A stretch of DNA of 64,000 bases from contig NZ_ADFR01000014.1 in the NCBI RefSeq assembly GCF_000177375.1, positions 1-64,000 on the forward strand, in the 5' to 3' direction. The notes beneath the pieces were generated by a model. It was given only the letters and a program-made list of their open reading frames with translations, was not told the origin of the DNA and made no database searches. Within the stretch, counting starts at the first letter, position 1. Each line of letters opens with the position of its first letter. Shown here in pieces: positions 15,527 to 24,028 of this stretch. The position numbers and the translations under genes are program-made. The stretch comes from Bulleidia extructa W1219. Its GTDB lineage: Bacteria > Bacillota_I > Bacilli_A > Erysipelotrichales > Erysipelotrichaceae.

Positions 15527-17374
15527 ATGCCAGTCAATAAGAAAAACAATACAAAAAAGAATCATCATGCCAATAAGAAAAATAAGAATTATCGAGCAGA
15601 AAAACCGATTGTCAAGAAGGAAATTCACGAAATCACTTATTCAGACGGTATGACGGTTGGTGAATTAGCTGATAAGATTGGCAAACAAGCTTCTGATATC
15701 ATCAAAGCATTATTTTTAGAAGGCAAGATGGTCACGATCAACTCTGCCTTGGATGATGAAATGGTCCAATTGGTTTGTATCGGTTATGATATCGATGCCA
15801 CTAAGGTGAAAGAAAAAGATGAATTTAGTTTAGAAGATGAAGAAGAGGATGACGCAGACAGTTTGAAATCTCGTCCACCGGTGATTACGATCATGGGGCA
15901 TGTTGACCATGGTAAAACAACTTTATTGGATGCGATTCGCCGTACGAAAGTGGCGGCTGGTGAAGCGGGTGGTATCACTCAAGCTATTGGGGCGTATCAA
16001 GTCAAAGTTAATGAACGTCCGTTGACTTTCTTGGATACACCAGGTCATGAGGCTTTTACAGCGATGCGAGCTCGTGGAGCCGGTATTACCGATGTAGCAA
16101 TCATTGTGGTGGCGGCAGATGATGGAGTGATGCCTCAAACAAGAGAAGCGATCGACCATGCCAAGGCGGCTAATGTACCAATGATCATTGCGGTCAATAA
16201 GATGGATAAGCCGGATGCTAATCCGGATCGGGTTAAAAACGAATTGTCTGAGTTGGGCATCATGCCGGAAGAATGGGGTGGTGATACCATCTTTGTGAAT
16301 ACTTCTGCCCGTAATGGAGAGGGGATTGAAACATTATTAGAGACGATTTTGACAGTTGCGGATGTTTTAGAATTAAAAGCCAATCCGAATCGCATTGCAA
16401 CCGGGACGGTCGTGGAAGCTAAATTAGATAAGGGACGTGGATCGGTTGCCACTTTATTGGTTCAAAACGGAACATTACACCAAGGAGATCCGATTGTTGT
16501 GGGAACGGCTTTTGGTAAAGTGCGTCGAATGGTGGACGAAGATGGTCATGTCTTAAAGAAGGCCGGTCCATCTAGACCGGTGGAAATCATCGGTTTAAAT
16601 GCCGTTCCTGAAGCAGGTGATATTTTCCGTAGCTATGAAAACGAGAAGGAAGCTCGTGCTATGGCGGAACGTCGGATGCGTCGTAAACAAGAAAGTGATC
16701 GTCGTAAGACATCGGCGATGAGCTTGGAAGAGCTTTCCGAACAAATTGAGTCGGGTGAAATCAAAGAAATTCCGGTGATTGTCAAGGCGGATGTGCAAGG
16801 ATCAGCGGAAGCGGTAAAGTCTTCTTTAGAAAAATTAGAAGTTGAAGGAGTTAAGGTGAATGTCATTCGTGCAACAGCCGGATCAGTGACTGAGTCTGAT
16901 GTGATGCTGGCGAGTGCCTCTCATGCTATGATCATTGGTTTTGCTGTTCGTCCGGATGCAAATGTTCGTAAGAAAGCGGAAGAATCCGGTGTTTCGATTC
17001 GCTTGTATGACATTATCTATAAAGCAACGGAAGAGATGACTTTAGCTATGAAGGGGATGCTGGAACCGGTTTATGAGGAAGTGGTCATTGGGCAAGCAGA
17101 AGTTCGTGAAACCTATAAAGCTTCAAAAGTTGGCACGATTGGTGGCTGTATGGTGACGGATGGTAAATTGGTATCCGGGTGCAAGGTACGTTTGATTCGA
17201 GATGGTATTGTGGTCTATACCGGTCAATTGGGTTCTTTAAAGAGATTCAAAGACGATGCTAAGGAAGTATCGACCGGTTTTGATTGTGGTATTACGATTG
17301 AAAACTACAATGATATCAAAGTGGGTGATACGATTGAAGCTTATCAGGATCAAGAAGTTGAGGTGGATGCTTAG
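15527..17374 (+). CDS. infB: Translation initiation factor IF-2
   Basis: This GTPase delivers fMet-tRNA to the 30S subunit. The 615 residues include a short basic Lys/Asn-rich N-terminus, the IF2-N domain ([21 protein letters not shown]), and the G domain with G1 [10 protein letters not shown]3 DTPGHEAF, G4 NKMD and G5 TSARNGEG. The C-terminal domains end with VGDTIEAY. The length is near the lower limit for the family because the N-terminal extension is short. It follows rnpM and precedes rbfA by two bases. Confidence 0.97.
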   Translation: MPVNKKNNTKKNHHANKKNKNYRAEKPIVKKEIHEITYSDGMTVGELADKIGKQASDIIKALFLEGKMVTINSALDDEMVQLVCIGYDIDATKVKEKDEFSLEDEEEDDADSLKSRPPVITIMGHVDHGKTTLLDAIRRTKVAAGEAGGITQAIGAYQVKVNERPLTFLDTPGHEAFTAMRARGAGITDVAIIVVAADDGVMPQTREAIDHAKAANVPMIIAVNKMDKPDANPDRVKNELSELGIMPEEWGGDTIFVNTSARNGEGIETLLETILTVADVLELKANPNRIATGTVVEAKLDKGRGSVATLLVQNGTLHQGDPIVVGTAFGKVRRMVDEDGHVLKKAGPSRPVEIIGLNAVPEAGDIFRSYENEKEARAMAERRMRRKQESDRRKTSAMSLEELSEQIESGEIKEIPVIVKADVQGSAEAVKSSLEKLEVEGVKVNVIRATAGSVTESDVMLASASHAMIIGFAVRPDANVRKKAEESGVSIRLYDIIYKATEEMTLAMKGMLEPVYEEVVIGQAEVRETYKASKVGTIGGCMVTDGKLVSGCKVRLIRDGIVVYTGQLGSLKRFKDDAKEVSTGFDCGITIENYNDIKVGDTIEAYQDQEVEVDA

Positions 17375-17376
17375 CC

Positions 17377-17730
17377 ATGGCAAACACCATCAAACAGAAA
17401 CGATTGGAAGGCATTATCCGTAAGAATATCTCGGATATTATTCAATTTAATTTAAAAGATCCGGATGTCGGCTTTGTGACCATTACGGATGTGGCGGTTT
17501 CTAACGATCATAGTTATGCCCATGTGTATGTGGTTTTCTTAGGAAAAAAAGAAAGAGCACAGGCTGGCTTAAAGGCTTTAAATCGAGCAAAAGGATTCAT
17601 TCGTCGGGAATTAAGTCAACGTTTGGATATTCGCCGCACGCCAGAGCTTATTTTTCAAATGGATCAAGCGGAAGAAAGAGGTCGTCATATTGATGACATC
17701 ATTAGAAAAATTCATGAAGGAGAACAATAG
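17377..17730 (+). CDS. rbfA: Ribosome-binding factor A
   Basis: The 117-residue KH-like protein acts in late 30S maturation and cold adaptation. Diagnostic segments are DPDVGFVTITDVAVSNDHSYAHVYV and the C-terminal DDIIRKIHEG. It starts two bases after infB. In most Bacillota truB follows directly; here a 5.4-kb block with WXG100 and EssC-like genes is placed between the two. Confidence 0.95.
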   Translation: MANTIKQKRLEGIIRKNISDIIQFNLKDPDVGFVTITDVAVSNDHSYAHVYVVFLGKKERAQAGLKALNRAKGFIRRELSQRLDIRRTPELIFQMDQAEERGRHIDDIIRKIHEGEQ

Positions 17731-17791
17731 TTTTCCTTTTTTTGATGGAGTTTTCATTCTTTTGGGAATAAAAAAATGAAAGGAGTTTTTT

Positions 17792-18085
17792 ATGATTAAA
17801 GTTGAACCGGAAGAATTAGAACTGCAAGCCAATAGGCTTCAACAGGATTTAGAACAATATCAGAACCAAAGCAAACAAGTATTGAATACGGTATTGAATC
17901 TAAAGGATATTTGGCATGGTAAGGATAATGAAACCTTCACCAATCGTTTATTGGAGTATCACAAGGACATTCAACAGGTCGGATTGATTCTAAATGATTA
18001 CATTCAATTTCTTAAGCAAAGTACTCAAAGTTATCGTCAAGTACAAGAGGATCTGGTATCCCAAGCACAGTCTTTGAAAGGATAG
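17792..18085 (+). CDS. WXG100-family (EsxA-like) protein
   Basis: The 97-residue, all-helical protein carries the WXG turn near its middle (LKDIWHGKDNETF, W-H-G) between two amphipathic helices. That is the defining architecture of the small secreted substrates of type VII secretion systems. There is no signal peptide, as expected. The ATG is preceded by AAAGGAG. A second WXG100-size protein starts 9 bases downstream and an EssC-like ATPase is three genes on, supporting a type VII role. It could be secreted as a helical-hairpin dimer with its neighbour. The C-terminal YxxxD/E-type export motif is not obvious (YRQVQEDL is a candidate). Confidence 0.8.
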   Translation: MIKVEPEELELQANRLQQDLEQYQNQSKQVLNTVLNLKDIWHGKDNETFTNRLLEYHKDIQQVGLILNDYIQFLKQSTQSYRQVQEDLVSQAQSLKG

Positions 18086-18094
18086 GAGGTTTTT

Positions 18095-18391
18095 ATGGCC
18101 ATACAAATATCAATTGTGAATGTTCGAGAATCTAGCCATCAATTGAAACAACAGTCTCAACAAATGATGGATACTTTAGAAGCTATCAAGCAAAAGATGT
18201 TATTGGTGCAACAGAGTTTTGAATCGGAAGCTTCAACCGAGTTTCAAAATCGTTTTTTGCAATTCTCAAAACGTTTTTTGGAAATGCAGGATACGATTCA
18301 GTCTTATATTCAATTTCTAGAGATTACAACCAGTTCTTATGAAAGTTTGGATGCAAGTCTAAAAGGAAATGCGAATGGTATGCAAGTCTAG
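18095..18391 (+). CDS. WXG100-like partner protein without the WXG motif
   Basis: The 98-residue helical-hairpin protein has the same size and register as the upstream WXG100 protein, but its turn reads FESEASTEFQNRF instead of W-X-G. Loss of the motif in one partner is known in heterodimeric type VII substrates (EsxB-type or PE-like partners). Both proteins share the pattern SYIQFLxxxTxSY near the end of helix 2, suggesting divergence from one ancestor. A clear AGGAGG site precedes the ATG. The gene overlaps the lipoprotein start by 17 bases. Confidence 0.7.
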   Translation: MAIQISIVNVRESSHQLKQQSQQMMDTLEAIKQKMLLVQQSFESEASTEFQNRFLQFSKRFLEMQDTIQSYIQFLEITTSSYESLDASLKGNANGMQV

Positions 18392-20348
18392 CAAAATTAT
18401 TTTAAGTTTGTTTCTGGGATTGACTTTATTGGCTTGTCAGAAAGAGGTAAAGGAAACCATCACTCTTGGTTCTTGGCTTCAAGCGATGGAGCAAGAATCT
18501 CATATTGAATTGACGAAAACAGCTTCTCCTTATTTTCTTCATATTCAGAAAGATCATCCTCAGTTTCAAGTGGTTCAAACGGCGGTGGATTGGAAAATAG
18601 TGGAAGAAGGCATCCGTTTGGATTTAGAAAAGCCGTTAAATAAAGAATGGTTAGCGTATACGTTGGTGAATCTATGGTCACCTCAAAAAGAAGTATCTGG
18701 TTCAAAGGTGAAAGATAAAAATAAATCACAGTTTCCTAAGCATATCGAAAAAGCCATTTCTTTAGGAATATTAGAGGTGGATCAACATCATCTTTTTCAT
18801 CCGGAAGAGGTGGTTGAAAAAGATAAAGCGATGGCTATTTTAAAGAAGGTGGTCCGTTATTTAGACGATAGAAAAGTGGATTTAAACAAAGGAAAAGTGG
18901 AATGGAAAGAACAGATGGATGTGCAGGAAATAAAGCCATCTGATTGGAATGAAAATGAACAGTCGCTTCATTTAGCTAAAAATTCTCACCTAAAAGTAGG
19001 CTCTATTGTGAAATGTCGGGATCAGTATTATCGCATCTGGAAACAAAAGAAAAACAAGGCTTTTTTAGAGAAAATTAATCCATTAGAATTAACCAAAAAA
19101 ATAGATTTTTCAGGGGAAACGAAGATTGATTGGTCACAAGCCAAGATTCAACCCATTTCTAATGGGGTTCAACCAACTGCACTAACGACTTCTTCTTATC
19201 GAAAACCCATTCAGATTTTAGGGTATCAAGGAGAATTGAAATTGGATTCTTCAGGAGTATATGCTCGTTTGGAAAAGCAACTTCCGAAGGAAGCTAAGGC
19301 TTTTGTTCAAATGGAGGTAAGTGGCTTATCGGTTAAATACGATTGGCATTCTAGGGGCTTAAAAATACCGGATGCGTATGTCCGTTTTCGCTTTCAATCT
19401 AATCAAAAAGTAGGGATTGAAAAAGGAAAAAAAGTCAGCTATCAAGCTCATTCAAAAATCAGTTTAGATGAAATCCGTTCGTATCTCATTCCTGAAAATC
19501 AATTTGTGCAAGCTAAGATTCCTTTGTGTTCCATCCAAGTTCCACTTCCTCAAATCCCCGGTTTGTATGTCCATTTGGCATTGATGGTTGAATTGGACAT
19601 TCAGGGGTATCTTCATTTTTCCCTCCAACAAATGAATTTATTGGGGTTTCAAATTCGCAATTCCCATGTCCGTTGGATTCGTAATTCCAGTCAACAAAAT
19701 TCTCTTCAATCCAATGCGTCCGCTTCTGTATTGGCTAATGTACATTTGGGATTGAGACTGGCTAAGTATGATTTAGGAAATATCGGTTTAAAAGCGGGAA
19801 TACAAGGTCGCTTAAAAGATAAAGTGGTTTTTTATGATTCTCACCAGAAAGCTCAAGAAGTTTTTGGACCCTTTGATCAACAAATTCGACAAAAAGAAGG
19901 AATACGGTATTGTCAAGATCACTCTGCCAATTGGATTTTAGAAGTTTTTTTCAATCAGGAAAATAGTCTTTTAAATAAACTGGGTATCAAAGCAAATTTT
20001 TCATTATTAACTGAGAAACAAGCCACCATTTTTCAATCACAAGCTCATCATTTAGAATCCTGTCGCCTGAATCCACCTTATGATCAGGAAAATCTTCATC
20101 ACCGAGATGGCTTTGGAATTCAAAAGCTCAGTTATATGGTTAAAAAAGGACAGTCCATTGATATTACATTAGAAGAGCTACCGGCTGGCTATTCCTTATC
20201 TGATATTGAAGTAAAAGTGGTGCATCCGGATATTATTGAAAATGACTTTCTACGCTTTAAAGGTTTACAAGAAGGAGCCAGCTCCATTCGTATCCAAACC
20301 AAAGATCAGGCACATATCCTTTATATTTCCATCATGGTTGTTTCATGA
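18375..20348 (+). CDS. Lipoprotein with SLH-like region, part of the type VII-like module
   Basis: ATG 18375 is favoured because AAAAGGA lies 7 bases upstream; the ATG at 18369 is too close to it. A lipoprotein signal ends in LTLLAC with the lipidated Cys at residue 21. Residues about 50-165 resemble two S-layer-homology-like segments (KHIEKAISLGILEV, LFHPEEVVEKDKAMAIL). The remainder is beta-rich and unrecognised, closing with an Ig-like or bacterial cadherin-like end (LPAGYSLSDIEVKVVHPD). Its position between WXG100 genes and the EssC-like gene, with a 4-base overlap with the latter, suggests an extracytoplasmic part of the secretion apparatus, perhaps replacing EssB/EsaA. That role is inference. 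Confidence 0.6.
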   Translation: MVCKSSKIILSLFLGLTLLACQKEVKETITLGSWLQAMEQESHIELTKTASPYFLHIQKDHPQFQVVQTAVDWKIVEEGIRLDLEKPLNKEWLAYTLVNLWSPQKEVSGSKVKDKNKSQFPKHIEKAISLGILEVDQHHLFHPEEVVEKDKAMAILKKVVRYLDDRKVDLNKGKVEWKEQMDVQEIKPSDWNENEQSLHLAKNSHLKVGSIVKCRDQYYRIWKQKKNKAFLEKINPLELTKKIDFSGETKIDWSQAKIQPISNGVQPTALTTSSYRKPIQILGYQGELKLDSSGVYARLEKQLPKEAKAFVQMEVSGLSVKYDWHSRGLKIPDAYVRFRFQSNQKVGIEKGKKVSYQAHSKISLDEIRSYLIPENQFVQAKIPLCSIQVPLPQIPGLYVHLALMVELDIQGYLHFSLQQMNLLGFQIRNSHVRWIRNSSQQNSLQSNASASVLANVHLGLRLAKYDLGNIGLKAGIQGRLKDKVVFYDSHQKAQEVFGPFDQQIRQKEGIRYCQDHSANWILEVFFNQENSLLNKLGIKANFSLLTEKQATIFQSQAHHLESCRLNPPYDQENLHHRDGFGIQKLSYMVKKGQSIDITLEELPAGYSLSDIEVKVVHPDIIENDFLRFKGLQEGASSIRIQTKDQAHILYISIMVVS

Positions 20349-22969
20349 GATTATTGCTTTATCATCAAAAGCAGGTAAGGCAAATTGCGTTGAATGAGTG
20401 TTTTGCGGATAAATTAAAGGTGGAATTTCATGAGGGATTTTATTTAGGTAAGAAACGTTTGGAAAGTCATCAGTGGCTGTATTTTCGCTATCATCATGAA
20501 CAGTATGGTCTTTGGATTGAAGATCATCCAAGCTATAGCTATATTTTTCCGTGCGACTTATGGCTGGAAAAAGACCTTCCGAAAGAAGTTCCAATCCTAA
20601 AATTAAAAGCCAATGGAGAAATAGAACCTTTGGGTCGACAATGGGCTAAAGGAGATGGTTTGGATTACTACCAATACCATTTAGAATGGCATGACTTTGG
20701 CTGGCTGGTGAATACAAATCTTTTGGAAAAGAAGGTGAAGATTGAAAAACATCATAGAAAAGAACTCTATTTTCCTAAAATAGAAGAACCGATCGTTCCA
20801 AAGATTTCCGATCCTGCCATATCTTCCATTCATCCAAAGCGTTCTCTTTTTCTTCAAATGGGGCCAGGTTTAACCATGGCTTTTGCGACTTTGATGAATG
20901 CGATGGTTCAATCAATCCGCTTATATGAACAAGGAAAGCCTTATGAAGAGCTTCTCTTTGTGTTTTTAATGCCGATGATGATGTTAATCAGCATCCTTCT
21001 TTGGCAACCTTTAAATCGTTTTGCGGAAAATAAACAAGAAAAGAAAATTCAAGAAGTGCAAAAAGAAGAATATCGGAAAAAAGCAGAGAAAAATTGGCAT
21101 TCTTTTCTAACAATATTTCAATCGTATCAAGAAACCATCAAACAATCATTTTTTTCTTTAGATAGTTGCTTAAGGCATCCGTCCGGTATTTGGATGGGGT
21201 TGGGATTTTACCAAGAAACCATTCCATATCTCATACCAAAGACGATCAAAAAGCTAAAGATTGAAAATTTTACGAATCAACAATTATTATTTTCGAGTAG
21301 TGAAGAGGATTTTATTCAATGGATTAGAAGATGGGATGCTCTTTATCAGGCCGGTGATGTACCGGCTTATTTATTGGCTTCGAAAACTTGGTTTTCCAAT
21401 TATCCTGAAGTGTTACAACTTCCGATTTTCTATCATCATGGGAAAAGACATCTTTATGAAGCTGGTCAAACATTTGAAATGGAGGAAGGAGGCATTCTTT
21501 TTTCATTAATTCCTTTAACCGATAAACACAAAGGAACTTGTTTCGTATGGAGTCATCAAGCCCTTCAGTATCCTTTTGAAAAAAGGCTGTTGTATTGTCA
21601 ATCGAAAATGATCGTAGAAGATCAAATGGAAAAAAGAATTTATCAGCCTTTAGACATAGAACAAAAAGATTATCGGGCAGATCCATATCAAATTCAAAAA
21701 ACGAAAAGTAATCCCCATCAAAAAGGCTTGGTTTGTGTGATGGAAGAGGGGAATTTATCATTAGATCTAAGTGAAAACAAAATGGGACCTCACGCTATCA
21801 TTACAGGAACAACCGGAAGCGGGAAAAGTGAATTGGTGCTGTATTGGCTTTTAAGTATGGCCAAACAAAATTCTCCCGAACAACTTCAAATTTTATTATT
21901 TGATTTTAAAGGTGACAGTTTAAAACAATCTCTTCGTTTTAAGGGAAAGACCATTCCGCATATTAATGCCAGCATTAGTGATTTACAAGTCGATGAAGTA
22001 GATCGTGCTTTATGTGGCTTGGAACAGGAATGTCGATATCGAGAAGCACTTTTTCAAAAAGCAAGTACTTGTTTTCAAGAACCAATCACGAGTTTGGCAC
22101 AATATCAAAAATACCAAAAAAAGGGATGGGAACGGTTACCTGAAATAGTGTTGGTTTTTGATGAATTTGCTCAATTTAAACAACGGTTTCCAGATAAACT
22201 AAATCCATTTGTGACATTAGCCAGAATTGGTCGAAGTTTAGGAATTCATTTTATTTTAATCACCCAAAAAGCCAGTGGTGTGATTTCCGAACAAATTTGG
22301 GCTAACATTCGTTTGAGAATTTGTATGAAAGTGACGGATCGGCAGGATTGTTTGGATACACTTCACCAAGATCGAAGAAAAGAATTAAAGTCAGCGGGAG
22401 ATTTTATTGCTCATTATGATGAGACATACATTCAGGGACATTGTCCTTACTTGGAAGATTACATTTCTCCAAAAGAGAATAAGGTGGAATTAGACCATCA
22501 GTTACAACCTATACCGACCTATAAGAAAGGTCAAATACGATTGCGAGAATATCTGTTAGAAAAGATTATTGAAAAAAAAGAAGAAAACCATTTGCGTTCG
22601 ATTTGGTTAAAAGCGCCAAGTTCCGATTTATTAAGAAATTCTCTTCTCGGTATTTTGGATGATTATGAAACAGCTCGCTATATCTCGATACCTTTAGAGG
22701 AAGTAAAAAGACCTATTTTATTCATATACGATGATCCAAAGGATTTATATTATCTTAAAAAACGACTCGGAAAAGATACTTTCCAAGCACGGTCCATTCA
22801 TGAAAAGATCGGTTTGTCAGAAGAAAAGTATTTTATCTTGTATAAAGGTCCATTGACGTTAGATCGAATGAGTCAATACTTTCACCAAATGAAACGGATT
22901 CATTCTTTAAGAAAAGGAGAAGCTCTATGTTTGTATCAGGGAAAGATTCAAAAGATTCTGATATTTTAA
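20345..22969 (+). CDS. Compact EssC/EccC-like FtsK/SpoIIIE ATPase of a type VII secretion system
   Basis: The 874-residue protein has an N-terminal soluble domain (about 1-165; position and size fit the FHA region of EssC), two transmembrane helices (about 173-225) and one FtsK/SpoIIIE ATPase. Walker A is GTTGSGKS at 488-495, Walker B is VLVFDEFAQ with Asp606-Glu607, and the family block ARIGRSLGIHFILITQKASG follows. After about residue 715 there is only about 160 residues of remnant with no Walker motif, whereas EssC/EccC normally carries two or three ATPase domains and exceeds 1,200 residues. It presumably drives WXG100 export. The 5' end overlaps the lipoprotein gene by 4 bases. Confidence 0.8.
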   Translation: MRLLLYHQKQVRQIALNECFADKLKVEFHEGFYLGKKRLESHQWLYFRYHHEQYGLWIEDHPSYSYIFPCDLWLEKDLPKEVPILKLKANGEIEPLGRQWAKGDGLDYYQYHLEWHDFGWLVNTNLLEKKVKIEKHHRKELYFPKIEEPIVPKISDPAISSIHPKRSLFLQMGPGLTMAFATLMNAMVQSIRLYEQGKPYEELLFVFLMPMMMLISILLWQPLNRFAENKQEKKIQEVQKEEYRKKAEKNWHSFLTIFQSYQETIKQSFFSLDSCLRHPSGIWMGLGFYQETIPYLIPKTIKKLKIENFTNQQLLFSSSEEDFIQWIRRWDALYQAGDVPAYLLASKTWFSNYPEVLQLPIFYHHGKRHLYEAGQTFEMEEGGILFSLIPLTDKHKGTCFVWSHQALQYPFEKRLLYCQSKMIVEDQMEKRIYQPLDIEQKDYRADPYQIQKTKSNPHQKGLVCVMEEGNLSLDLSENKMGPHAIITGTTGSGKSELVLYWLLSMAKQNSPEQLQILLFDFKGDSLKQSLRFKGKTIPHINASISDLQVDEVDRALCGLEQECRYREALFQKASTCFQEPITSLAQYQKYQKKGWERLPEIVLVFDEFAQFKQRFPDKLNPFVTLARIGRSLGIHFILITQKASGVISEQIWANIRLRICMKVTDRQDCLDTLHQDRRKELKSAGDFIAHYDETYIQGHCPYLEDYISPKENKVELDHQLQPIPTYKKGQIRLREYLLEKIIEKKEENHLRSIWLKAPSSDLLRNSLLGILDDYETARYISIPLEEVKRPILFIYDDPKDLYYLKKRLGKDTFQARSIHEKIGLSEEKYFILYKGPLTLDRMSQYFHQMKRIHSLRKGEALCLYQGKIQKILIF

Positions 22970-23169
22970 GAAGAATGATTTTAAAAACGAATTTCTCAGA
23001 ACATTGGTATGAACTGCCCAGTCATCAATCTTTAGCAGAAGCCTTCCCTGAGTATGAATTATTTTATGATTTAGTGCAAGGAGAATGGATTGATGCTGAT
23101 GTAGCGATAGAGAGACTTTGCAAGGGGAACCGTCTTCCATATGTAGAAGCCTTTCAGCTCTTTGAATAA
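22927..23169 (+). CDS. Small acidic hypothetical protein overlapping the EssC-like gene
   Basis: The 80-residue frame starts at ATG 22927, 5 bases after AAAGGAGAA, and overlaps the 3' end of the EssC-like gene by 43 bases in another frame. The real ribosome binding site and codon pattern argue that it is expressed. The sequence (EAFPEYELFYDLVQGEWID, DADVAIERLCKGNRLPYVE) is soluble and acidic, with no membrane helix or known domain. Its position makes it the last gene of the type VII-like block. It might be a chaperone or regulator, but nothing in the sequence proves this. Confidence 0.5.
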   Translation: MFVSGKDSKDSDILRRMILKTNFSEHWYELPSHQSLAEAFPEYELFYDLVQGEWIDADVAIERLCKGNRLPYVEAFQLFE

Positions 23170-23173
23170 ATGG

Positions 23174-23179
23174 TATAAT
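23174..23179 (+). promoter_or_regulatory. Extended -10 promoter of truB, probably leaderless
   Basis: TGGTATAAT contains a perfect -10 (23174-23179) with the TG extension. Only six bases separate it from the truB ATG at 23186, so transcription should begin at or next to the start codon. No good -35 and no ribosome binding site are present. Confidence 0.6.
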
Positions 23180-23185
23180 ATCCCC

Positions 23186-24028
23186 ATGGATGCAATCTAC
23201 TTAATCAATAAACCGCAAGGTATGACATCTTTTGATGTGATTGCGAAAATGCGCAAGGTGTTACAAATGAAAAAAATTGGCCATACCGGCACTTTAGATC
23301 CTGAAGCTGGTGGCCTTTTAATTGTTTTGACCGGCAAATTCACAAAGTGTATTCCGTATTGTGTGAAAGATCATAAACACTACATCGCTCAATTTGAATT
23401 AGGTAAAGCTAGCGATACGGAAGATGTGTTTGGACAGATTATTCAAGAAAGAAAAGCCCGTAAACATACCGCTTTAGAATTAAATGAAATCTGTTCTTCC
23501 ATGAAAGGACGCTATCTTCAAATTCCTCCTATGTATTCCGCTAAAAAAATAAAAGGGAAAAAATTGTATGAATACGCTCGAGAAGGAAAGGAAATGGAAA
23601 GAAAAACGGTGGAAGTAGAAATCAGTGATCTTTCAGTTCGTCATCTTCATGATGATATATATGAGATGGAAGCGGTGGTTTCTTCGGGGACTTACATACG
23701 CACTTTGATCGTGGATTTTGCGAAAAAATTAGGTGAATTAGCGTTGATGACTTCTTTGAAGAGAGTGGGAATTGAACACTTGTCTTTAAATCAGAGTGTT
23801 CCTTTAGCCGATTTCGATAAGACAACAAAGGGAATTAGATTGTTTGATTGTGTGAATCCTGCTTATCCCTTAGTTGAAGTAAAAAATCCTGCGCCTATTT
23901 TGCAAGGTAAAAAAATAGCGTTAGATCGAAATGAAGAAATTGTCTTATTGTATCATCAACAAGACATACTAGCGGCCTATCAAAAAGAGAATTCAGGTTT
24001 ATATCGTTGCTTAAGAGGCTTATTTTAA
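23186..24028 (+). CDS. truB: tRNA pseudouridine(55) synthase TruB
   Basis: The 280-residue enzyme makes pseudouridine 55 in the T-loop of tRNAs. The start MDAIYLINKPQGMTS matches family N-termini, which supports ATG 23186 over the upstream TTG at 23162. The catalytic Asp38 is in HTGTLDPEAGG, and the segment SSGTYIRTLIVDFAKKLG is present. No Shine-Dalgarno sequence precedes the ATG and a -10 box lies 6 bases upstream, so the mRNA is probably leaderless. The stop overlaps the ribF start (TAATG). Confidence 0.95.
   Translation: MDAIYLINKPQGMTSFDVIAKMRKVLQMKKIGHTGTLDPEAGGLLIVLTGKFTKCIPYCVKDHKHYIAQFELGKASDTEDVFGQIIQERKARKHTALELNEICSSMKGRYLQIPPMYSAKKIKGKKLYEYAREGKEMERKTVEVEISDLSVRHLHDDIYEMEAVVSSGTYIRTLIVDFAKKLGELALMTSLKRVGIEHLSLNQSVPLADFDKTTKGIRLFDCVNPAYPLVEVKNPAPILQGKKIALDRNEEIVLLYHQQDILAAYQKENSGLYRCLRGLF

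Noticed and set aside
21324-21761. Minus-strand frame of 145 codons within the EssC-like gene
   Set aside because: It has no start signal and the plus-strand ATPase motifs continue through this region.
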